Of a stretch of 64,000 nt of DNA, positions 1-7,906 are shown in pieces; position 1 is the stretch's first letter, and every line of letters starts with the position of its first letter. The stretch comes from Kazachstania africana CBS 2517 (taxonomy: Eukaryota; Ascomycota; Saccharomycetes; Saccharomycetales; Saccharomycetaceae). The position numbers were made by a program, and so were the translations under genes. Where the stretch lies: NCBI RefSeq assembly GCF_000304475.1, contig NC_018945.1, forward strand, positions 620,001-684,000, given 5' to 3'. The notes beneath the pieces were generated by a model, which had not been told where the DNA came from, ran no database searches, and worked only from the letters and a program-made list of their open reading frames with translations.

Positions 1-125
1 TCATTGGCATGGCATGCACAAACCAATGCTGGCTCCAAAGCATCTCATAGTTGCTTAATTGTTAAGACGGTCCAGCTTTAAGTTTATTCCTTTTCCGTCC
101 ACGACGATTTGTTTCTTTTTCCTGA

Positions 126-161
126 TGAAAATTTTTCAGCATAAAAGATGAAGCTCATCGC
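126..161 (+). promoter_or_regulatory. RRPE and PAC motifs upstream of NSR1
   Basis: A TGAAAATTTTTC element (126-137) and a GCTCATCGC element (153-161, reverse complement GCGATGAGC) lie 90-125 bp before the NSR1 ATG. They match the RRPE and PAC motifs that mark ribosome-biogenesis promoters in Saccharomycetaceae (bound by Stb3 and by Dot6/Tod6), and NSR1 belongs to that regulon. Nothing else is recognisable in bases 1-125. Confidence 0.7.
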
Positions 162-249
162 AAAATTTATAAAGAACTTTCCATTTTATATTGTTCTAAG
201 TTATACTGTACAGTTTAAAAGACATATCCACCATAAATACTGAATAACA

Positions 250-1488
250 ATGGCTAAATCTACTACAAAGAAAGTAACAAAGGAATCCAAGCAAAAGGTT
301 GAAGAAAAGGCTGCTGCTACATCCGAATCTTCTTCTTCTGATTCATCCTCTTCTTCATCATCTTCTTCATCATCTGAAAGTGAATCTTCATCCTCTGATT
401 CCTCTTCTTCTGAAAGTGAATCTTCTTCTGACTCTTCTTCTTCTGAAAGTGAGTCTTCCTCTTCTGATGACGAGTCCTCTTCTGAAGCTGAAGAAGAATC
501 CAAAAAGGGAGAAAAGAAGGAAGAATCTTCATCTTCTGAATCCGAGTCTGAATCTGAATCTGAGGAATCCAAGAAAGAAGAATCCAAGTCCGAATCTTCT
601 TCTGATTCCTCTTCCTCTTCCTCTTCCGAATCTGAATCTTCTGATGAAGAAGAAGAAGAAAAGAAAGAAGAAAGTAAGAAGCGTAAAGCTGAAGAATCTG
701 AAGAATCTGAATCCAAGAAATCCAAGACTGAAGGTGAACCAGCTACTATTTTCGTTGGTAGATTATCCTGGTCTATTGATGACGAATGGTTAAAGAACGA
801 ATTCGAACATATTGGTGGTGTTATCGGTGCTAGAGTTATCTACGAAAGGGGTACCGACAGATCCAGAGGATATGGTTACGTTGATTTCGAAAACAAAGAA
901 TATGCTGAAAAGGCTGTCAAGGAGATGCACGGTAAGGAAATCGACGGCAGAGAAATTAACTGTGACATGTCTACAAGTAAGCCAGCTGCTGGTAATAACG
1001 ATAGAGCTAAGAAATTCGGTGATGTCCCAAGTGAACCATCTGAAACTTTGTTCTTAGGTAATTTATCTTTCAATGCTGACAGAGATAACATTTCTGAAAT
1101 GTTCTCCAAATTCGGTGAAATTGTTTCTGTCCGTATTCCAACTCACCCAGAAACTGAACAACCAAAGGGTTTCGGTTATGTTCAATACACTAACGTCGAA
1201 GATGCTAAGAAGGCTCTAGATGCCTTACAAGGTGAATACATCGACAACAGACCAGTTAGATTAGATTTCTCCACTCCAAGACCACCACAAAACAACAGTG
1301 GTTTCAGAGGCGGCAGAGATGGTTTCCGTGGCGGTAGAGGTGGTAACCGTGGTGGTAGAGATGGTTTCCGTGGTGGCAGAGGCGGTAACCGTGGTGGTTT
1401 CAGATCTGGTTCCGGTGCTAACAACGCCCCATTAGGTCAATCCAGAAACACCGCTTCTTTCTCAGGTACCAAGAAAACTTTTGATTAA
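250..1488 (+). CDS. NSR1: Nsr1, nucleolin-like nucleolar RNA-binding protein
   Basis: Yeast nucleolin homologue (412 aa) acting in the nucleolus in pre-rRNA processing and 40S assembly. The N-terminal ~155 residues are almost entirely serine runs alternating with acidic stretches and lysine patches, which are typical casein-kinase-2 targets. Two RRMs follow: about 163-242 (RNP1 RGYGYVDF) and about 263-345 (RNP1 KGFGYVQY). A GGRGG/GFRGGR tail from about residue 350 is the arginine-methylated GAR domain. This order is the nucleolin architecture. Codon use is strongly biased to optimal codons, as in a highly expressed gene. PAC and RRPE motifs sit just upstream. In S. cerevisiae NSR1 neighbours MTR3; here RIM8 lies between them. 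Confidence 0.95.
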   Translation: MAKSTTKKVTKESKQKVEEKAAATSESSSSDSSSSSSSSSSSESESSSSDSSSSESESSSDSSSSESESSSSDDESSSEAEEESKKGEKKEESSSSESESESESEESKKEESKSESSSDSSSSSSSESESSDEEEEEKKEESKKRKAEESEESESKKSKTEGEPATIFVGRLSWSIDDEWLKNEFEHIGGVIGARVIYERGTDRSRGYGYVDFENKEYAEKAVKEMHGKEIDGREINCDMSTSKPAAGNNDRAKKFGDVPSEPSETLFLGNLSFNADRDNISEMFSKFGEIVSVRIPTHPETEQPKGFGYVQYTNVEDAKKALDALQGEYIDNRPVRLDFSTPRPPQNNSGFRGGRDGFRGGRGGNRGGRDGFRGGRGGNRGGFRSGSGANNAPLGQSRNTASFSGTKKTFD

Positions 1489-2026
1489 TCTACAAAGATA
1501 TATATTACCTTAAATAATTAACTTGTATACTAGATATCAAACCTTACAATGACAGAATAAAATGTTTTACACTTTAAATTCTCTTTGCAGAAGAAAAGAC
1601 GAAGGCAAATGGACACACAGAAAAAAAGCCAAGAGTTTTTTAACTGAACAATACAAATTTCCCAAATCGGTCAAGGCTGAGCCGAAATGGGCGAAAATTT
1701 TGCCAAGAAAAAAAACAATCGAAGTTGTTGCTCTGTTGAGTTTATCAGAAAGAGAGAAAAAAAATAGCATATGTCATGAGTACTAAGATAAGGGCAGAGA
1801 GAGGAAGGAAGTCTGGATACGTCTTTATGCATACTTTTTCTTGGGAAGAAAAGGCATATGAATTTAGAGAAGATATAAAAAACGTTTATCAAGTATAGCT
1901 ATTATAACTTTTTTTCCCTTTTAGTTGCAATCAATTTCTCAGTTTCCACTCATTTTGGTTGTACATATATATATATTTCATGGTTCTACTGTCAAAAACA
2001 ACTATTTATCAAGCATTATTAAGGTC
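1489..2026. other. NSR1-RIM8 intergenic region
   Basis: This gap of about 540 bp contains the NSR1 3' region and the RIM8 promoter. Short frames occur in it (one open from 1562), but they show no recognisable protein, codon bias or motif. It has A/T-rich tracts only, and no RNA gene or repeat is evident. Confidence 0.5.
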
Positions 2027-3646
2027 ATGTCATTGTTAAAGATATTGAAGAAAGGCGTGCCTAAGAAAGAAACTAATAAAAAAGTTTCTACCAATCTTAT
2101 AAGACAATTTTATTTAAATTTGGATGAACCTCATAGGATATGGAAACCAACTGAGCATATTTCCGGTGAGGCAAATTTGGAACTTCAAGAGGATATTATT
2201 AATGTGAGAATCAAACTTTCCCTAATCGGCGAGTTGAAAGTAAAGATGAGGGCAAGCCACCCAACTACAATAAAAACGAAAAAGAAGATAAAACTGATCG
2301 AGAAATCTACTTATTTATATGGTAGTCCGTCTGTTGATGAAGATTCAGCTGAAAATGGGATTGTTAATGGATTGAGTAAAGGTACTCACAAATTCCCATT
2401 TAAGATAACGATACCCAATAGTAAAAATAGTAAAAAACTGTTCAGTTCAATCAAATTCGAAAGAGGATCAATATATTACTACTTACAATGTTCTGTAGAA
2501 AGAACAGATAATAAATCAACTAATTTGGCTAGTTGTGAAGCCGACTTCCAATTGATTGTTCCATTAGACGTTACAGAATATAACCAACCAAAGACAAAAA
2601 GTGTTGTTCTACAATCTGCAGCCATGGTACGACATCATAACGTGGATGAAAATGGAACAGCGACATCCTCAATGTTCACAAAAATGACAAATAACTCAAA
2701 TTCTTCAAATGGTTCATCATCATCATCATCAAATGAAAATAAAACCGTTAGCATATCGGTAACACTACCTAAATCGGGGTTCACAATAGGAGAAACAATC
2801 CCAGTAAAGATAAATTTAAAACATTATAAACCATACTACCATTTAGCAGGTGTTATAACGACTCTTGTTAGAATATGCAGAGTTGGAGGAATAAATGAGA
2901 ATGAGCCTACGGAGACTTTCAGGAAGGATATCTGTCAGAACGTCTCCCCAATCTACATCGATAAAGAAACACTGGGCTTTAGCTGTACTGCTTTACTCAA
3001 AATACCGTACGATACATTTAGTAGTTTCAACGAATTAAAAAATTTCTTCACATTTCAATACTATATTGAAGTCATGGTAAATCTTTCGAGAAAAAACTTG
3101 ATTTATACAGAATCCAATAAGATTATAGGTGGTGGCGATACAGATGCTAAGAGTGAACAAGGATTAAGTGATGTTGATACTCCGAAGGAGAGAAGAACTT
3201 CTTCCAAGATGGCAACCATTGAGAAAAGTATTCAAAAGAAAGTTTTAAACCTAATTAATCATAGCTCGAACACTGAATTAATTACCATTGACGATAATAA
3301 TGAATTAAGATCTTCGAACATGACTTTCAAAGACATGGTTGACGTTGAAAACCTCAAGCGATTGAGAAATGTCACAGGCATGTCTATAGAAATTATCGTA
3401 GGTACGACTAGAATTGATGATACAGAATCCGTTAAAGAAATAGACCCACCGCAGGAGCAAGAAAGAGCATACCAGAATAATGATTTGAACGAATGGTTAT
3501 GTTCATCAATCTATGACAACAATATTCAACCGGTACCTGAATACACACCGGCCACATCCGATTTCATGGTTTCTGTGGCTGATGACAAACAGGAGCTAGA
3601 AAGAAGTAGATTAAAAGAACTAGAAGATGAACCTGATCCATATTAG
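2027..3646 (+). CDS. RIM8: Rim8/Art9, arrestin-related adaptor of the pH-sensing Rim101 pathway
   Basis: An alpha-arrestin (539 aa; S. cerevisiae protein 542) that links the plasma-membrane pH sensor Rim21 to ESCRT and so to Rim101 processing. The protein starts at the ATG giving MSLLKILKKG. The open frame runs further upstream only through a TTG, without family similarity. Arrestin-like N and C folds span roughly residues 20-400, separated by a serine/asparagine-rich loop (about 230-245). The C-terminal tail carries PVPEY (502-506), a PY-like motif in the position where Rim8 recruits the ubiquitin ligase Rsp5. In S. cerevisiae it adjoins RNA15 and DST1, as here apart from the interposed MTR3. 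Confidence 0.9.
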   Translation: MSLLKILKKGVPKKETNKKVSTNLIRQFYLNLDEPHRIWKPTEHISGEANLELQEDIINVRIKLSLIGELKVKMRASHPTTIKTKKKIKLIEKSTYLYGSPSVDEDSAENGIVNGLSKGTHKFPFKITIPNSKNSKKLFSSIKFERGSIYYYLQCSVERTDNKSTNLASCEADFQLIVPLDVTEYNQPKTKSVVLQSAAMVRHHNVDENGTATSSMFTKMTNNSNSSNGSSSSSSNENKTVSISVTLPKSGFTIGETIPVKINLKHYKPYYHLAGVITTLVRICRVGGINENEPTETFRKDICQNVSPIYIDKETLGFSCTALLKIPYDTFSSFNELKNFFTFQYYIEVMVNLSRKNLIYTESNKIIGGGDTDAKSEQGLSDVDTPKERRTSSKMATIEKSIQKKVLNLINHSSNTELITIDDNNELRSSNMTFKDMVDVENLKRLRNVTGMSIEIIVGTTRIDDTESVKEIDPPQEQERAYQNNDLNEWLCSSIYDNNIQPVPEYTPATSDFMVSVADDKQELERSRLKELEDEPDPY

Positions 3647-3746
3647 TTGAATCTTACCGATTTACGACTACATACTATATATACATACATATATATACTT
3701 CTCAATATGCATTATTTTTCCATACGTGGAAATAGTACAATTTCAA

Positions 3747-3780
3747 GCTCATCGCGAGTACAAGAGAAACGAAAATTTTG
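3747..3780 (+). promoter_or_regulatory. PAC and RRPE-like motifs upstream of MTR3
   Basis: GCTCATCGC (3747-3755, a PAC motif in reverse) and GAAAATTTTG (3771-3780, RRPE-like) lie 55-90 bp before the MTR3 ATG. The same pair occurs before NSR1, so both genes probably answer to the ribosome-biogenesis programme. Confidence 0.65.
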
Positions 3781-3835
3781 CAGTGAAGATTACCACAGTG
3801 AAGAGGAAAGAAGGTAATTCGAGGAAATAGTCAAG

Positions 3836-4489
3836 ATGAACGTTCAAGATAGGAGGAGAATATTGGGTCCAAGTGCAGCTAAACCACTTGCATTTGCTAA
3901 ACCAGTGTCAGAGACAGAGGTGGCAGGAACGCCGCAAGAAACACCTTCAATTAAGACAGGTATAATATCGAACTGTAATGGATCCAGTATAGTGGAAAAT
4001 TCAAAGACTTCCATACTCTGTTCTGTTTATGGACCAAAAGCGACACGTACGAGTACCTTTGAAGCACGCTGTGAATTGAATGTTATATTGAAGAGTGACT
4101 TATTTGAGACGAACAAATTAAAAGAATTAAGCTACTTCTTAATTAGTTTATTAGAGAGTTTCATCTGTTTAGATCTTTATCCTAAGGCAGGTATTGACAT
4201 TTTCATTAACTTGAATATAGAGGAAGTGAATGAGTTGAGTTGGTATATTCCATACATTGTGTCGAGTATCGTTTTAGGATTGATTGATGCTGAAGTTGAA
4301 ATTTCGAATATAGTGTCGTGTGGATACCATGAGGGAAATGTAATCTGTTTTGATGATAGGAAGATCATTGGTATTTGGAAAGATCAAGGTATTTTCGAAG
4401 AATCTAAATTCAATGCAATCTTGGTAAAATGTGAAGAAAAATCTTTAGAGAATAAATTACAGATTATAAATTATTTAGGTAGTAAATGA
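3836..4489 (+). CDS. MTR3: Mtr3, RNase PH-like core subunit of the RNA exosome
   Basis: A protein of 217 aa (S. cerevisiae Mtr3 is 250), a catalytically inert RNase PH-fold subunit of the six-membered exosome ring that processes and degrades nuclear and cytoplasmic RNA. The N-terminal MNVQDRRRILGP start and the CSVYGPKATRTSTFEARCELNV segment (about 62-82) are family-typical. The C-terminal half has the expected alternating strands and helices. It ends 32 bp from the convergent RNA15 stop codon. It is shorter than the S. cerevisiae protein mainly because of compact loops, with no sign of truncation. Confidence 0.85.
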   Translation: MNVQDRRRILGPSAAKPLAFAKPVSETEVAGTPQETPSIKTGIISNCNGSSIVENSKTSILCSVYGPKATRTSTFEARCELNVILKSDLFETNKLKELSYFLISLLESFICLDLYPKAGIDIFINLNIEEVNELSWYIPYIVSSIVLGLIDAEVEISNIVSCGYHEGNVICFDDRKIIGIWKDQGIFEESKFNAILVKCEEKSLENKLQIINYLGSK

Positions 4490-4521
4490 AGTAAAACAAT
4501 ATCTATATGTGTATATAACAT

Positions 4522-5385
4522 TTATAATAAGCCAAAATCACCTTTCATGGCTCTTTGTTTTAAATCGTATAGAGTCATTTTTTCGTTATTTGGTAAGACA
4601 GAAATCTCACTATCATTCAAATTGAGCACTTGCCTTAGTAATTCTTTTTGTTTCAATTGTAAATCTGGGTTCCTGTTCATTTGAGGTTCATTTTGAGACT
4701 CAACGTTTGAAGCTGCCGTGGCAAGTTTAGTTAAATCATCAACTTTACATATACCATTAGTTAATAGTAATTCAGCTATTACATAGGAGAGTTGTGGATA
4801 TTCAGACAGTAGATCCTTAGCCAAATCATTATTTTCCTTTGACCAAGCCTGAAAGTTTTGTAGAAAGTCTAGTTGTTGAGGTTTACTTATTTTGGAAAGT
4901 TCACTCGATATCATCATTGCGGGTGTTGTCATATTAATATTAACATCGATACCAGGTGGTAAATTAGAGAATCTCAAGTTAGTCACAGTATCATTCTTTT
5001 GCATATTGCCACCACTTACTGTACTAGTGGTATTCATATTTGATATATCGTTATTAGTAGAATATCCACATTTAAGAAATCTTGAACCTAATTGATAGCC
5101 ATTCAAATTTCTAATTGCTGAGGCACTTGATTCTAAATCTTTGAATTCAATGAAGGCATAACCTTTAGATTTGCCAGTAGTCGGGTCAAACATCATCTTT
5201 AAGTTTGTCACAGGTCCTACGTTGTTGCAAAGGTCTAAAATCTGTTGTTCTGTTTGATCATATGGTATTGAACCCAAATAAACAATTCTAGAAGGTGGGT
5301 TATTGGACGTGTTATTGCCACTACCAGTCCCAAGATTGCTATTCTGCATACTGATGTTGCGATACGACGGCTGAGGAGCTTGCAT
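4522..5385 (-). CDS. RNA15: Rna15, RRM subunit of cleavage factor IA
   Basis: A protein of 287 aa (S. cerevisiae 296), the RNA-binding subunit of CF IA (CstF64 homologue) that recognises A/U-rich positioning elements during mRNA 3'-end cleavage and polyadenylation. A single RRM occupies about residues 32-110, with RNP2 IVYLGSIPY and RNP1 KGYAFIEF. It is followed by a hinge region (about 150-215) that binds Rna14 and Hrp1, and a small C-terminal helical domain ending LKQRAMKGDFGLL, which contacts Pcf11. It is divergently transcribed from DST1, so two RNA polymerase II co-factors share one promoter region, as in S. cerevisiae. Confidence 0.92.
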   Translation of the reverse strand: MQAPQPSYRNISMQNSNLGTGSGNNTSNNPPSRIVYLGSIPYDQTEQQILDLCNNVGPVTNLKMMFDPTTGKSKGYAFIEFKDLESSASAIRNLNGYQLGSRFLKCGYSTNNDISNMNTTSTVSGGNMQKNDTVTNLRFSNLPPGIDVNINMTTPAMMISSELSKISKPQQLDFLQNFQAWSKENNDLAKDLLSEYPQLSYVIAELLLTNGICKVDDLTKLATAASNVESQNEPQMNRNPDLQLKQKELLRQVLNLNDSEISVLPNNEKMTLYDLKQRAMKGDFGLL

Positions 5386-5643
5386 TAGATGTATCTTAAT
5401 GTCATCTCTTCTTTAAATAGAAATAGATAATCTGCTATTTGGAAATAAGCTGAGAAGAGCCCTAAGGTTCAAAACGTATTCAGTGATTTAGCAGCGAAAC
5501 CCTAAAATGTCAAGTCTATTACGATCGAATAGCAAAGACCCACTACATTCAAGCAATGAAGATGGACGTCCAGCCAGTTGGTGCATACAGACTTAACTAT
5601 CAATAGATAACATTATTTGAGGCCATCGCATTATATGAGCATG

Positions 5644-5679
5644 TTACCCGGCAGTCCAACTTTGATTTTTTTTTTTTTT
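5644..5679. promoter_or_regulatory. Reb1-type site and poly(dT) tract in the RNA15-DST1 divergent promoter
   Basis: TTACCCGG at 5644-5651 matches the Reb1 consensus, and a run of 14 T follows at 5666-5679. This pair is a common nucleosome-excluding arrangement in Saccharomycetaceae divergent promoters. The remainder of the 400-bp gap is unremarkable apart from a tiny upstream frame before DST1. Confidence 0.65.
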
Positions 5680-5744
5680 CCTTTTGCAATGCGATATTCA
5701 ATTTCTATTGATGATGTAAAGAGCTAAACTGACTGGTTACTTTG

Positions 5745-5771
5745 ATGGAAGACTATTGGTCACTGAACTAG
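5745..5771 (+). other. Possible upstream ORF in the DST1 leader
   Basis: An ATG at 5745 opens an eight-codon frame (MEDYWSLN) that ends in TAG at 5771, 17 bp before the DST1 ATG. If the transcript starts upstream of 5745, scanning ribosomes would meet it first. Transcript start data are not available, so the call rests on position alone. Confidence 0.3.
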
Positions 5772-5788
5772 GCTTGTATTCAAGAAGG

Positions 5789-6060
5789 ATGGATTCGAAG
5801 GAAGTAATCGTGTTGGTAAAGACCCTGGAGAAAAATAAGAGTGATGACGATACCATCTTAAGAATCTTAAAACAATTAGATAGCGATGTTGTACCTACTG
5901 AAAAACTTTTAAGAGAAACCAAAGTTGGTGTCGAAGTTAATAAATTCAAGAAGTCATCGAATGCTGAGATCTCTAAATTGGTCAAGAAGATGATCACATC
6001 GTGGAAAGATGCCATCAACAAGAATAAGTTGAAATCCAAACAACAACAACAACAACAGCA

Positions 6061-6092
<32 letters not shown>

Positions 6093-6760
6093 AGCAGCAG
6101 CAACAACAGCAGCAACAGCGATTAGAATCTCATAGTAATCAAACTAGCAACGAAACTTCATCTTCTGCCGTTACTAATAATGTAGAGGCCAAGAAAGAAT
6201 CTAAATTTGTCTCCACGAAACCAAGAAACTCAAAGAATGATGGTGTCAATACAATAGTCCATGAAAATAAATTACGTGACTCCGTTATAAGAGCATTGTA
6301 TGACGCTCTAGCTAAAGAAAGTCAGCATCCACCGAATTCCATTTTAAAACTTTCAATAGAAATTGAGGCCGAAATGAACAAATCATATGATTCAATAGCT
6401 AATGAAAAACAATATAAAGAAAAGTATAGAATTATTTATTCAAATCTTATTTCGAAAAATAATTCAGATTTAAAATTCAAAATTACAAATGGTGATATTA
6501 CTCCTGTTCATTTAGTCAACTGTGATCCAAAAGAGTTAGCACCAGAACCTCTAAGGAAGAAAATAGAAGAAATTAGAGAAAAAAATTTATTCAATGCCCA
6601 AGGTGCTACCATAGAAAGATCTGTAACTGATAGATTCACCTGTGGTAAATGTAAAGAAAAGAAAGTTTCTTACTATCAATTACAAACTAGGTCTGCAGAT
6701 GAACCTTTAACCACATTTTGTACATGTGAAGTATGCGGTAACAGATGGAAATTTTCCTAA
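5789..6760 (+). CDS. DST1: Dst1 (TFIIS), transcription elongation factor with a long polyglutamine insert
   Basis: TFIIS (323 aa; S. cerevisiae 309) stimulates transcript cleavage by backtracked RNA polymerase II. The start chosen is the ATG giving MDSKEVIVLVKTLEKNK; the frame extends upstream only through a TTG. Domain I (LW-type helical bundle) covers about 1-82. A run of 26 glutamines (nt 6041-6118, mixed CAA/CAG) and an S/N-rich linker follow. Then come the Pol II-binding three-helix domain II (about 150-260) and a C-terminal zinc ribbon. The ribbon has two C-x2-C pairs, CGKC and CEVC, and the RSADEP loop holding the catalytic Asp-Glu pair. The glutamine tract falls in the linker between domains I and II, so the catalytic part is intact. 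Confidence 0.95.
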
Positions 6761-6926
6761 GTTATATTAATTCGATTGACGCAAAGTTTGTAATAATATA
6801 TAAATACCGTACGTATGCTAAGAAACAATGATAAAAACTAACTTAAAAACTTATAGATGACTCGTCGCACCAATTGAATATGTAGCTTGACGATGGTGGG
6901 GAAGTAAAGTTCCAAAAAAAAAATAA

Positions 6927-7008
6927 CGACAACTGCAGGACTCGAACCTGCGCGGGCAGAGCCCAAAAGATTTCTAATCTTTCGCCTTAACCACTCGGCC
7001 AAGTTGCC
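6927..7008 (-). tRNA. tRNA-Ser(AGA)
   Basis: On the minus strand an 82-nt cloverleaf begins GGCAACTTGG. It has A-box GGCCGAGTGG, anticodon loop TTAGAAA (anticodon AGA) between AAAGA/TCTTT arms, a long class II variable arm, B-box GGTTCGAGTCC, and a 3' acceptor strand AGTTGTC with discriminator G. The acceptor pairs fully, with one G-U. A run of ten T follows within a few bases and serves as the Pol III terminator. No intron is present. Confidence 0.95.
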
Positions 7009-7906
7009 TCAATAATAGTATTTCTGGTGAAAGTGACATGTACTACCAATATCACTGGGTATTGCTGAAAAAGCCTCGTCTCCGATACGCCTAATTCAGT
7101 GCGACTGCTATCTAACCTTAATTAAGCAGCCATTTGTTAAACTTCATCGCCAATGTTTATTCTTTGTGGCACAAGACGTCTAAGCTGGCTTCGTGAATAT
7201 AGTTCTTTCTTTCTTGACATAAGTATATGATCATGTAAATTGTGTCTTCAGTCATAGTTGTCCTATGATGGGACTAGCGAACCGCTTGTCCCATAATGTC
7301 TAATGTGAACATATGAACGAACTATCTGCATGAAGAGATTTGAAGAAAGAAGGGATGTACTCAAAGTAGACTATGCTAATAATTTAGACATTGGCATGCT
7401 TCTTATATATACACTTGTACTTCGGTGATACGCTAATAAATAAATTATGACGTATGTATCTAAACTCGCAGGGGTATTTAACAATTCTAGATGACCCCAA
7501 TGGTGAAAACTTTCTATTAGTATTAATCAATTTTATTTTTATAGGTCGCATATTACCAAACAACCGCTTATTAACTTCAGTTTTCTGGGAACCAAAAATA
7601 TGAACTTCACAGAAAATGAATGGTAAACACTTTAATTTTTGATAGCAAAAGTTGAAGGCACGTTACTAAATACCCGTATTGATTTGAATTTCAAGTTTAT
7701 GAATACAGTTTTACTGTAATACTTTGCTGGTATAGTTATTAAAAGAGAGTTCCCTGAAACTATATTGCAAGACTTGCCACAATCGACATCTACATCTCAT
7801 GTGTAGAATCAACGCATCCGATACATTTCAATATTAAACATTAGGTTAATCATATAAAGTTGTTACAAAGTTTTTTAAAAATATAAATCTGTATAAATGA
7901 TGCTTT
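7009..7906. other. Gene-free region between tRNA-Ser(AGA) and PIB2
   Basis: Nine hundred bases with no convincing open frame and no LTR that I can delimit. The one clear structure is a hairpin at 7268-7294: ATGGGAC and GTCCCAT arms continued, past a T-T mismatch, by AGCG/CGCT around a three-base loop. The region lies upstream of the tRNA, where Ty1/Ty3-like elements insert in yeasts, so decayed insertions are possible but not shown. Confidence 0.4.

Noticed and set aside
201..725. 174-codon Ser/Asp/Glu-rich frame antisense to NSR1.
   Set aside because: It is the mirror of the Ser/Glu repeat codons of NSR1, has no independent support, and begins outside any promoter context.
1562..1786. 74-codon plus-strand frame between NSR1 and RIM8.
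   Set aside because: Lysine-rich composition of A/T-rich DNA with no family likeness or codon bias.
1925..2026. N-terminal extension of RIM8 from 1925.
   Set aside because: The frame begins with TTG and the added residues are hydrophobic, without counterpart in the family; the ATG at 2027 fits the known N-terminus.
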